Origin: an uncultured Eubacteriales bacterium
GTDB taxonomy: Bacteria; Bacillota_A; Clostridia; Lachnospirales; Cellulosilyticaceae
DNA: 5,372 nt
Assembly (NCBI GenBank): GCA_900556665.1
Contig: USPX01000156.1
Location: forward strand, 1-5,372
Reading direction: 5' to 3'
The notes beneath the pieces are model-generated. The model worked only from the letters and a program-made list of their open reading frames with translations, ran no database searches and was not told where the DNA came from. This document shows, one piece after another, positions 1-5,372 of this stretch. How positions within the stretch are numbered: the stretch's first letter is position 1; each line of letters begins with the position of its first letter. Made by a program: the position numbers and the translations under genes.

Positions 1-29
1 TCATCATGCATTTTTAATATAGTGGCTCT

Positions 30-38
30 ATTATATCA
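30..38 (-). promoter_or_regulatory. Possible extended -10 promoter element for a gene left of the window
   Basis: The minus strand reads TGATATAAT from 38 to 30, a perfect -10 hexamer with the TGn extension, placed downstream of the FliB-like gene and pointing out of the left edge. No convincing -35 hexamer is seen at 16-18 bases upstream; the region is extremely AT-rich, so chance matches are likely. No gene is visible in the remaining bases. The same nine bases occur in the cbiM leader. Confidence 0.3.
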
Positions 39-83
39 CAATATTTTATAATTCATTTAAATTAATTAAACTTTTTATAAAAA

Positions 84-1247
84 TTAAATTTCACCATTTC
101 CTAAAATGAGTGCCATATAGCCCCATTCCCAAACAGGACTTTCAAAGCTATTTTCCATATACTCTCTAATATCTTCTTGATCATACCCTGTTACTCTAGC
201 AACAATCATAAGATAATCACGTACCATATCATAGGTTAACTCGCCACTTCCTTCTTTAAGCCATTTTAAGAAGATGGCTTGTTTTACAGAAACATATTCC
301 ATAGCAATCCATTCAAATGCTACTACTAAATCTTCCAGAGTCGACTCAGGCATTAAACTATTACCAAAGATTTCAGAGACTAAATAGTTTTGCATAAGCT
401 GCTCATATTGTACAAACTCTTTTTCAAAGATTTCACTAAGCTCTAGAATTTCTTCATCTGAATACTCATCTTCTAATACTTCTGCAAGCTGGGAAATGCC
501 TTCTAAGTACTCTGTATAAAAACCGTTTTTACGGTAATTTTCTACGACATCTAAAAATAGTTCATTACGCTCAATGGCACTTTCAATAGCATCAAATGGC
601 ATATTGCGAATTGCCATAGCTAACTCTTCAAAATACGCCTTTGTCTTACAGCTTGCAATATGAGAAGTTGTTAATTTTTTTTGTCTCATTAAATCTAAAA
701 GCGCATAGAAAGTAATCATCATACGTTCAGGAAGTGTATAATCTTCTTCTAACATCGCTTCAAGCATGAGCTTTCTAACAGCATATAATATATCCTCTTC
801 CCCACTATCTTCTCCAATAAATCCAATAGGTTCTTTGTTTTCATGCATTATATCAATGACTACAGGACAGCATGCATCTAACGAATATTCAGTACGTCCT
901 TCAAACTCATTGATTTGTCTAGGAAAAGTCGTACAAGTATCTGCTAAATAGCCTTCTCCCTTTTGAGAAACGATTCTACATAACTTTTTACCATCTAAAA
1001 ATGGACATTGTTTATCCTTCTTATGGGCAATGATAAAGCCATCTCCATCTGGCTCTAAACAGCTGCATAATTTAAGTTCTGGTAAGTTTTCTCCATGTTG
1101 CTCAGTAGACTCAAGGGTTACCCCTTCCCATTTATTTAATGTCTCTTCATCTATGCTAATACGCCATTCTTGGCAACAGTTAAAAGAGCATTTATCTGCT
1201 GTGCAGCGAAACTTGTCATAATAATTAATTTTAATTTCTTGACTCAT
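84..1247 (-). CDS. FliB-like lysine-N-methylase family protein (cysteine-rich, Fe-S type)
   Basis: This 387-residue protein resembles the FliB family (flagellin lysine-N-methylases), which methylate lysines using SAM and bind an Fe-S cluster through conserved cysteines. The visible signature is the N-terminal cysteine block C15, C20, C24, C25 followed by W28, then C61 and C63, the segment C81-PFL...LC90-RI, GE(G)YLADTC105..FPR, and the pair C126-C127-P. The C-terminal half (about 150-387) is helical, acidic and lacks obvious motifs. The length is typical of clostridial members. I chose the ATG at 1247, not one at 1283 that would overlap the upstream gene by 35 bases: the family sequence begins at MSQEIKINYYDKF, and the start lies one base after the upstream stop, with GAGGA at 1263-1259 as ribosome site. 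It forms a two-gene unit with the small zinc-ribbon gene. No flagellar gene is nearby, so flagellin as substrate is unproven. Confidence 0.82.
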   Translation of the reverse strand: MSQEIKINYYDKFRCTADKCSFNCCQEWRISIDEETLNKWEGVTLESTEQHGENLPELKLCSCLEPDGDGFIIAHKKDKQCPFLDGKKLCRIVSQKGEGYLADTCTTFPRQINEFEGRTEYSLDACCPVVIDIMHENKEPIGFIGEDSGEEDILYAVRKLMLEAMLEEDYTLPERMMITFYALLDLMRQKKLTTSHIASCKTKAYFEELAMAIRNMPFDAIESAIERNELFLDVVENYRKNGFYTEYLEGISQLAEVLEDEYSDEEILELSEIFEKEFVQYEQLMQNYLVSEIFGNSLMPESTLEDLVVAFEWIAMEYVSVKQAIFLKWLKEGSGELTYDMVRDYLMIVARVTGYDQEDIREYMENSFESPVWEWGYMALILGNGEI

Positions 1248-1248
1248 C

Positions 1249-1518
1249 TTATAACCATTCCTCATCGCCACCAGTGATTGCAAGGCTTAAAAGTTTATCC
1301 CATTTTTCAATCTCTTCTTCTCCTTCCAGAACTCTTTGAAGTCTAGCCACTGCTGCGCCTTCTTCCATGACTTCATCTGGTCCAATTTCAGGATCGAAGT
1401 CTTTTTCACAGTATGGACAGTCAATTGTTTCTTGTAACTGAAGTGATAAGAAACGTTCTCCACACTCTTCACATTCATAATAACCACATTTTTTAGTGCC
1501 ATCTGGTACATAATACAT
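1249..1518 (-). CDS. Small zinc-ribbon protein of unknown function
   Basis: The protein has 89 residues. Its N-terminal half carries two CxxC knuckles, C16-EE-C19 and C34-PY-C37, the spacing of a zinc ribbon, plus an extra C11. The second half (about 45-89) is acidic and probably helical, ending in GGDEEWL. I recognise no catalytic motif; a structural or nucleic-acid/protein-binding ribbon is the most that can be said. The ATG at 1518 is preferred over one at 1542 because AGAAGGA lies nine bases before it, and the upstream ATG would place this ribosome site inside the gene. The stop codon is one base from the ATG of the FliB-like gene, so the two are probably cotranscribed and translationally coupled, which suggests a related job. 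A -10 hexamer lies about 40 bases upstream, and a terminator separates the unit from the MATE gene before it. Confidence 0.75.
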   Translation of the reverse strand: MYYVPDGTKKCGYYECEECGERFLSLQLQETIDCPYCEKDFDPEIGPDEVMEEGAAVARLQRVLEGEEEIEKWDKLLSLAITGGDEEWL

Positions 1519-1555
1519 AATTTCAATTCCTTCTTTCTGCATATTCTAAAGTCTA

Positions 1556-1561
1556 ATTATA
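1556..1561 (-). promoter_or_regulatory. Probable -10 box for the zinc-ribbon/FliB-like unit
   Basis: The minus strand reads TATAAT from 1561 to 1556, 37 bases before the chosen ATG at 1518, and just downstream of the terminator of the preceding gene. This is where a promoter for the two-gene unit would be expected. The matching -35 is poor (AGTATA at a 17-base spacing), and there is no TG extension, so the call rests on the perfect -10 and its location. Confidence 0.4.
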
Positions 1562-1619
1562 CTCTATATCCTCATTAGTATACTGTATTTATCTTTTTTA
1601 ATAAATTATTTTCCCATAT

Positions 1620-1656
1620 AAAAAGGCCATCCAAAAATCAAATTTTGTAATGGCCC
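1620..1656 (-). terminator. Intrinsic terminator after the MepA-like MATE gene
   Basis: On the minus strand GGCCAT (1655-1650) pairs with ATGGCC (1630-1625), and an inner CAAAA/TTTTG (1647-1643 with 1636-1632) extends the hairpin across a small internal loop. The stem is followed immediately by five T residues (1624-1620). It begins 36 bases after the MATE stop codon. The plus-strand side has no T-run, so it acts only on the minus-strand transcript. Confidence 0.8.
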
Positions 1657-1691
1657 CTGCTCTACTTATTTACTTTATAAATAGCCTCTCC

Positions 1692-3062
1692 TTAAGCATT
1701 ATGCGTTCTACCTAAATGCTTTAAATCAAAAGCTACCATTCCTACTGATACAGCTGCTGCAATAAAATCAGCAATTGGCCCTGCATACATAATACCATCA
1801 ATACCCATATATAATGGAAAGATTACAATAAGAGGTAGTAAGAATAAAATTTGTCTTGTAAGGGATAAGAATATTCCTTTCTTTGGCTTCCCAATAGCTG
1901 TGAAAAATGTAGAAGTAATAGGTTGAATAAAATTAAGGAAAGTAAAGAATAAGAAAATCCTAAAGTACATTATACCAAATTGATAATACTGGGCTGAGCC
2001 TGAGCCAAATAAACCAACGATTTGTCTTGGAATCACTTGGAATAAGGCAAAGGCGATAACTGATACTACAAGCCCACATTTCATAGCTAAGTAATATACA
2101 CTTTTTACGCGATCATACTTCCTAGCCCCATAGTTAAAGCTGGCAATAGGTTGTACCCCTTGCGAAAGCCCAATAACAATAGAAAAATAAACTTGATTGA
2201 CCTTTGTAATAATCCCTACACAAGCAAGTGGAATCGATGCACCATAAACTGATAATGCGCCATAGTAAGTAAGGGATTTATTCATTACAATTTGTACAAT
2301 CATCATAGCTAATTGATTAAATGCCGAAGATGCTCCTAGGGCCATATCCCTTTTAATATATTGCCATCTTGGCACCAGATGCTTCTTCTCAAGTTTTACT
2401 GTTTTATAACGACGTAAATATCTAAAAGCTAAATAACTTGAGCCAATCTGTCCAATAATTGTAGCAAGTCCAGCCCCTACCATTCCCCATTTAAACCAAA
2501 AGATAAAAATAGGATCTAATACCGTGTTAATAATAGCTCCTACTAAGTTACAAAGCATAGCATATCTAGGGCTACCATCTGCACGAATCAAATGTCCTCC
2601 ACCAGTAGCAAAAATCAAAAATGGAAAGCCTAGTGAAATAACCCGTGTGTAGTTTCTAGCATATACAAGTACATTTTCAGGGCAGCCAAAGAATTTCAAA
2701 AGTGGTGTTAAAAATAATTGAACAAATAAACACAATAATACACCACCCCCAAACAATAAGGTTGCTGCATTCCCCACATAATAAATTGCCCTTTCCCTAT
2801 CACCACCGCCTAAAGTTAAGTTAAAAGCTGCCGCACCACCTATGCCAAATAAGAGGGCAATGGCAATACATGATGTACTTAAAGGAAATGTCACATTAGT
2901 TGCGGCATTGCCTAGCTCTCCAATACTTCTGCCAATAAAAAATTGGTCAACAATGTTATAAAGTGCACTCACTAGCATTGCAATAATACTAGGTACCGCA
3001 AACTGCTGCAATAATTTATTAATGGGTCTTGCCCCTAAAGGATTTTCTCTTTTATTCTCCAT
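1692..3062 (-). CDS. MATE-family efflux transporter, MepA-like (complete)
   Basis: This 456-residue integral membrane protein has the length and pattern of about 12 hydrophobic segments expected of MATE exporters, which expel cationic drugs or metabolites in exchange for Na+ or H+. Two homologous halves are visible. The first contains NIVDQFFIG (36-44), a glycine-rich GIGGAAAFN (73-81), IRADGSPRYAM (159-169), NTVLDPIFIF (179-188) and GAGLAT (196-201). The second contains QGVQPIASFNYGARKYDRVK (301-320), FFTAIGKPK (386-394) and the final helices. The QGxQPIxxFNYGA segment and N-terminal PSI are typical of the MepA-type branch. The ATG at 3062 is supported by GGAG eight bases upstream. It stands 139 bases after cbiN and is closed by its own terminator; whether it shares the cbiMN transcript is unclear. 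The substrate cannot be told from sequence. Confidence 0.92.
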   Translation of the reverse strand: MENKRENPLGARPINKLLQQFAVPSIIAMLVSALYNIVDQFFIGRSIGELGNAATNVTFPLSTSCIAIALLFGIGGAAAFNLTLGGGDRERAIYYVGNAATLLFGGGVLLCLFVQLFLTPLLKFFGCPENVLVYARNYTRVISLGFPFLIFATGGGHLIRADGSPRYAMLCNLVGAIINTVLDPIFIFWFKWGMVGAGLATIIGQIGSSYLAFRYLRRYKTVKLEKKHLVPRWQYIKRDMALGASSAFNQLAMMIVQIVMNKSLTYYGALSVYGASIPLACVGIITKVNQVYFSIVIGLSQGVQPIASFNYGARKYDRVKSVYYLAMKCGLVVSVIAFALFQVIPRQIVGLFGSGSAQYYQFGIMYFRIFLFFTFLNFIQPITSTFFTAIGKPKKGIFLSLTRQILFLLPLIVIFPLYMGIDGIMYAGPIADFIAAAVSVGMVAFDLKHLGRTHNA

Positions 3063-3070
3063 TTATCTTT

Positions 3071-3074
3071 CTCC
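3071..3074 (-). promoter_or_regulatory. Ribosome binding site of the MepA-like gene
   Basis: GGAG on the minus strand lies eight bases before the ATG at 3062 and fixes that start. The gap between here and cbiN is AT-rich; I see several weak TATA-like words but no convincing promoter. Confidence 0.7.
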
Positions 3075-3155
3075 ATTGTATTTATAAATAATTTTTTAGG
3101 TAGTGTTCCATACTCTATTGTCTCTTATACATATGCTTATTTTTTATATAGCTAA

Positions 3156-3194
3156 AGGGACTTATGGCTATCGCTTTTAGTGCCACAAGTCCCT
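3156..3194 (-). terminator. Hairpin after cbiN, possible weak terminator
   Basis: AAGTCCCT and AGGGACTT arms (3187-3194 and 3156-3163) form an eight-pair stem. After one mismatch it continues with four more pairs (3182-3185 with 3165-3168), leaving a 13-base loop. The hairpin starts eight bases after the cbiN stop codon. On the minus strand only three T residues, one of them within the stem, precede AGC, so the T-run is poor; the plus-strand side is no better. It may be a leaky terminator or an mRNA-end-stabilising hairpin between cbiN and the MATE gene. Confidence 0.45.
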
Positions 3195-3201
3195 CTTTGA
3201 T

Positions 3202-3510
3202 CTATGCCTTTGATTCTAACTTTTTGCGCTCTACAAGTCGTCCCATAAAAAAGGCTATAACGCCTACACCTATACCTGTTTGTACACAAAATAGTAAGCT
3301 TTCTAATTCGCCTGGTAATTCTCCACCAATATAAGTTTCAAGTACTGGTGTAAACCAAGGTTCATATTCTCCTACAAGTTCTTCTACCATTACACTTCCT
3401 GCATCATCAGAGCCACCAAACTCTGCATTTTTTACAGTTAATAATGGGAAAGCAATAATAAGCATTGCTACAAGTAATAATACAATAACTGTCTTCTTAT
3501 CTTTACTCAT
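3202..3510 (-). CDS. cbiN: Cobalt ECF transporter accessory subunit CbiN
   Basis: CbiN is the small membrane protein of the cobalt-specific energy-coupling-factor importer CbiMNQO; it has two transmembrane helices joined by an extracytoplasmic loop and helps metal loading of CbiM. This 102-residue protein shows both: a hydrophobic helix at about 8-26 and a second at about 72-90. The loop and second helix carry the CbiN signature: YEPWFTPVLE (49-58), then PGELESLLFCVQTGIGVG (66-83), and the basic end RLVERKK. The ATG at 3510 is chosen because GGGAGGGG lies nine bases before it and it follows the cbiM stop by one base; an earlier in-frame ATG at 3537 would overlap cbiM and lacks the signature start MSKDKK. 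The ribosome site lies within the last codons of cbiM, so coupled translation is likely. cbiQ and cbiO do not follow. Confidence 0.93.
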   Translation of the reverse strand: MSKDKKTVIVLLLVAMLIIAFPLLTVKNAEFGGSDDAGSVMVEELVGEYEPWFTPVLETYIGGELPGELESLLFCVQTGIGVGVIAFFMGRLVERKKLESKA

Positions 3511-3511
3511 C

Positions 3512-4261
3512 TTAGTTTTCCCCTCCCATAAAACCAATCATTTTCAGCTCTGGTTTTGCATAAGTTTCTAACCCGATTACAACAACAACTGTTAGAATAC
3601 CTTCAATAATTGCAAGTGGTAATTGTGTAGGTGCAAATACACCTAAGAATTTTACAACTGACGCCATTATACCACCTTGCTGTGCTGGATAAGCAAGTCC
3701 TAATTGTATACTTGTTATGCAGTATGTAAATATGTCCCCCATAAAAGCTGCTAAAAACACACTTACTCTTTTATTCACCTTACATTTAAGGCATACCTTA
3801 TAAACAATATAAGATAATACGGGACCGGCTATAGCCATAGAAAATGTATTGGCACCTAACGTTGTTAAACCACCGTGTGCAAGTAAAATAGCTTGGAATA
3901 ATAAAACAATAAGCCCTAATACACTTACAGCTACTGGTCCAAATAAAATGGCGCCAAGACCTGTTCCTGTCATATGGGAACAACTCCCTGTAACTGATGG
4001 TATCTTAAGTGAAGAAATTACAAAAATAAATGCACCTGACATAGCTAAGAGTGTAATTGCTTTAGGATTTTCATTTAATGTATTTTTAATAGAGAAAAAC
4101 CCTGCTACAAGAAATGGCACAGCTACAACTCCCCATATAATGCAAAATGTAGGACTTAAATAACCTTCCATAATATGCATGGCACTTACCATTGGTACTA
4201 CTGAAAACATCATTGCAAATACAACTGATAATAATACTAATTTGTTTTGTCTTTTTGTCAC
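3512..4261 (-). CDS. cbiM: Cobalt ECF transporter substrate-binding membrane subunit CbiM
   Basis: CbiM is the substrate-specific (S) component of ECF-type cobalt uptake, feeding cobalamin synthesis. The 249-residue protein begins with a signal peptide (basic TKRQNK, hydrophobic 8-25, cleavage expected after VSA27), so the mature chain starts [10 protein letters not shown]. That M-H pair is the family's N-terminal metal-binding site and needs this processing to become the terminus. Further hallmarks are [20 protein letters not shown] (84-103, with H96), a following LFGP, and the [17 protein letters not shown] segment near the middle. The pairing with a CbiN, and not a NikN, points to cobalt more than nickel. 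The start is a GTG at 4261 with GGGGAGG eight bases upstream. The reading frame is open for another 39 codons to an ATG at 4378, but that extension would run through the leader terminator and spoil the signal peptide. Confidence 0.93.
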   Translation of the reverse strand: MTKRQNKLVLLSVVFAMMFSVVPMVSAMHIMEGYLSPTFCIIWGVVAVPFLVAGFFSIKNTLNENPKAITLLAMSGAFIFVISSLKIPSVTGSCSHMTGTGLGAILFGPVAVSVLGLIVLLFQAILLAHGGLTTLGANTFSMAIAGPVLSYIVYKVCLKCKVNKRVSVFLAAFMGDIFTYCITSIQLGLAYPAQQGGIMASVVKFLGVFAPTQLPLAIIEGILTVVVVIGLETYAKPELKMIGFMGGEN

Positions 4262-4269
4262 CTTATTTT

Positions 4270-4276
4270 CCTCCCC
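4270..4276 (-). promoter_or_regulatory. Strong ribosome binding site deciding the GTG start of cbiM
   Basis: GGGGAGG on the minus strand, eight bases before the GTG at 4261, is the best ribosome site in the leader. It identifies the non-ATG start and excludes upstream in-frame ATGs at 4378 and 4372, which have no comparable site. It lies downstream of the leader terminator, so cbiM is translated only from transcripts that read through or start later. Confidence 0.85.
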
Positions 4277-4317
4277 TATCCTGTCTATTAGTATATACTT
4301 TACGCTTATGGATAAAT

Positions 4318-4352
4318 AAAAAAGGTATCCTTGTACTGGATTACAAGGACAC
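4318..4352 (-). terminator. Intrinsic terminator in the cbiM leader (attenuator candidate)
   Basis: On the minus strand GTGTCCTTGTA (4352-4342) pairs with TACAAGGATAC (4335-4325) across a six-base loop, giving eleven consecutive pairs including one G-U. One base later come six T residues (4323-4318). This is a textbook Rho-independent terminator. It lies 57 bases before the cbiM start and about 120 bases after the MATE stop codon. Because a good promoter lies upstream of it, it may act as a conditional attenuator of cbiMN; the alternative is that it simply ends the upstream MATE transcript and cbiM has a promoter I have not recognised further down. Confidence 0.85.
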
Positions 4353-4361
4353 ACAAAAGAT

Positions 4362-4401
4362 GTTAAGTACATTACCATCTTGTATGATCCATATACTTAA
4401 C
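4362..4401 (-). ncRNA. 5' hairpin of the cbiM leader RNA, unassigned class
   Basis: Right at the predicted transcription start, GTTAAGTATAT (4401-4391) pairs with ATGTACTTAAC (4372-4362), eleven pairs with one G-U, closing an 18-base loop. The loop contains TACAAG (4384-4379), identical to the first part of the terminator's 3' arm and complementary to CTTGTA in its 5' arm (4347-4342), so an alternative pairing that blocks the terminator is possible. Loop AAGAT can also pair with ATCTT immediately after the stem. I do not recognise the fold: it lacks the cobalamin-riboswitch core and is too small and simple for the four-way junction of NiCo riboswitches. Functional status is an inference. Confidence 0.4.
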
Positions 4402-4405
4402 GATA

Positions 4406-4434
4406 ATTATATCACCACATTTTTTATTTTTCTA
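4406..4434 (-). promoter_or_regulatory. Predicted promoter of cbiMN
   Basis: The minus strand has TAGAAA (4434-4429, four of six matches to TTGACA), a 17-base spacer, and a perfect TATAAT (4411-4406) with the TGn extension (TGATATAAT, 4414-4406). Transcription should start near 4399-4401, exactly at the beginning of the 11-bp leader hairpin, giving a leader of about 140 bases. It lies in the gap after the upstream MATE gene, which fits an independent cbiMN unit. Confidence 0.55.
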
Positions 4435-4471
4435 TATTATTCTATATTTTTTCGAATCAAGTTTTGTATAT

Positions 4472-5372
4472 CTATTGTTCTAATCCTATTTCTCTTTTAT
4501 TTACTTTCTTTGTATAGATGATAAAGTAAGTAAGATTAATTAGTATCCCAAATATAGTGGCTGTAGGTGCTGCTAACCCAATTTGTGTTAAGCTAGCATG
4601 AGGTTTAATACTCATAAAATATGACATAGGCAATCTTACTATGAAAGATTGTGCAATACCTTGTAACATAACAAATAATGTTTCACTATGTCCATTGAAA
4701 TACCCCATAAAGCTAAATAAAATACAGGTGACAATAGCTTCTAAGCTAAATCCTTTTAAATATGCTGCTGCCTCAAAAACTACCTTTTGGTCACTTGTAA
4801 ATAACTTTGCTAATAAATCTCCTCTTAAGAAGGTTAAAATTGTAATAACAATCCCTATACTAGCCCCTATTACCATACCTGTTGTCATAGCTTCTCTAGC
4901 GCGTCTTTCTTTGCCTGCTCCTACATTTTGCGCTACGAAAGATGACATAGATTGCATAAGTGAGCCTGGTACTAACATGACAAAGCTTACAATCTTATTA
5001 GCAATCCCATATCCTGATGAGGCTTCTAAGCCTAAGTGATTAATAAATGCACATAAGGCTAAAAATGATATATTAGTTAGTATTTCTTGAAACGCAATAG
5101 GTGTCCCTATCTTCAAAAAATGCTTAATTTCACTATTAAAACAAATATTTTTATAAGTCATAGTAAAAGGCAGTTCTTGTCTTCTAATAATAATCAGTGA
5201 CAAAATAACGCTAATTGCTTGTGCCATCACTGTCGCTAATGCAGCTCCTGCTACATTCATATGGAATCCTGCTACAAATACTAAATCTCCAATAATATTT
5301 GCCACACATGCAATAAATACAAATATAAGCGGTAATCTAGAATTTCCCATTCCTCTAAAAATGCTACTAATG
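4472..5372 (-). CDS. MATE-family efflux transporter, C-terminal two thirds (start outside window)
   Basis: The last 299 codons of a MATE transporter are visible; the frame stays open to the right edge and reads ISSIFRGMGNSRLPL there, a conserved mid-protein segment, so the ATG at 5350 is internal and about 150 residues lie outside. Recognisable parts in order are RGMGNSRLPL, the ANIIGDLVFVAGFHMNVAGAALATV helix pair, the second-half start PIAFQEILTN, SFVAQNVGAGKERRARE (equivalent of the QNxGAG motif of the family), FMGYFNGHSET, QSFIVRLPMSY, and GLAAPTATIFG before the last helix and the basic tail KKVNKREIGLEQ. It differs clearly from the MepA-like gene at 1692-3062, so the two are not a recent duplication. 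Role: secondary-active export of cationic compounds; substrate unknown. The stop is TAG at 4474-4472. Confidence 0.9.
   Translation of the reverse strand, partial: ISSIFRGMGNSRLPLIFVFIACVANIIGDLVFVAGFHMNVAGAALATVMAQAISVILSLIIIRRQELPFTMTYKNICFNSEIKHFLKIGTPIAFQEILTNISFLALCAFINHLGLEASSGYGIANKIVSFVMLVPGSLMQSMSSFVAQNVGAGKERRAREAMTTGMVIGASIGIVITILTFLRGDLLAKLFTSDQKVVFEAAAYLKGFSLEAIVTCILFSFMGYFNGHSETLFVMLQGIAQSFIVRLPMSYFMSIKPHASLTQIGLAAPTATIFGILINLTYFIIYTKKVNKREIGLEQ

Noticed and set aside
48..83. Terminator after the FliB-like gene
   Set aside because: Only AT-only self-complementary stretches are present, with no GC-containing stem followed by a T-run; the gene's end signal is not recognisable here.
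1287..1526. 79-codon minus-strand frame overlapping the zinc-ribbon gene
   Set aside because: It is the shifted frame of the zinc-ribbon gene; it lacks the CxxC pattern, and the AGAAGGA site is better spaced for the other frame's ATG.
3119..3131. Thirteen bases (TGTCTCTTATACA) matching the Tn5 mosaic end
   Set aside because: The match breaks after 13 bases, there is no partner end, no transposase, and the surroundings are a normal intergenic region; most likely chance, or at most a reason to check read coverage at that spot.
4262..4378. N-terminal extension of CbiM from an ATG at 4378
   Set aside because: No ribosome site, it runs through the terminator hairpin, and it would bury the signal peptide; the GTG at 4261 with GGGGAGG is far better.
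4262..4471. Cobalamin or NiCo riboswitch upstream of cbiM
   Set aside because: The cobalamin core motif is absent and the structured part is only about 80 bases with a single hairpin before the terminator; neither known class fits by eye, so no class was assigned.
4192..4521. 109-codon plus-strand frame across the cbiM leader
   Set aside because: Low-complexity hydrophobic translation made from AT-rich intergenic DNA and the antisense of two genes; no ribosome site or family resemblance.
4641..5039. 132-codon plus-strand frame within the partial MATE gene
   Set aside because: Antisense of a clearly conserved transporter; no ribosome site and no recognisable domain.
4472..5350. Complete 292-residue MATE gene starting at ATG 5350
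   Set aside because: The frame continues upstream to the edge with conserved MATE residues (ISSIFRG), so this ATG is internal and the gene is cut by the window.

Overview
The window is AT-rich, densely coded, and all six protein genes lie on the minus strand, so transcription runs from the right end to the left. The codon and base composition, the strong GGAGG-type ribosome binding sites, the FliB-like cysteine-rich protein and the signal-peptide form of CbiM suggest a low-GC Firmicute of class Clostridia, perhaps a Lachnospiraceae-like gut or cellulolytic anaerobe. That placement is an inference from sequence style only; there is no rRNA or other marker.

Layout in the direction of transcription. 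(1) 5372-4472: the last two thirds of a MATE-family multidrug/Na+ antiporter, whose start lies beyond the right edge. (2) 4471-4262: a 210-base leader with a good extended -10 promoter, a 5' hairpin beginning at the predicted transcription start, and a near-perfect intrinsic terminator ahead of cbiM; this is the most interesting non-coding part of the window. (3) 4261-3202: cbiM and cbiN, one base apart, the membrane core and small accessory subunit of an ECF-type cobalt importer; cbiQ and cbiO, the usual next genes, are absent here. (4) 3201-3063: a short gap with an 8-bp hairpin. (5) 3062-1692: a second, complete, MepA-like MATE transporter, closed by a clear intrinsic terminator at 1656-1620. 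(6) 1518-84: a two-gene unit consisting of a small zinc-ribbon protein of unknown function and a FliB-like (flagellin lysine-N-methylase family) protein, again one base apart. (7) 83-1: a short AT-rich tail with a possible promoter for the next gene to the left.

The genes work in membrane transport (cobalt uptake for cobalamin, drug or cation efflux) and probably protein modification. Nothing links the two MATE genes to the cobalt genes other than position. The cobalt unit carries an attenuator-like leader that does not look like a cobalamin riboswitch. It may be a regulatory RNA of another kind, or simply the upstream MATE gene's terminator placed after a promoter. I see no mobile element, CRISPR array, tRNA or rRNA.
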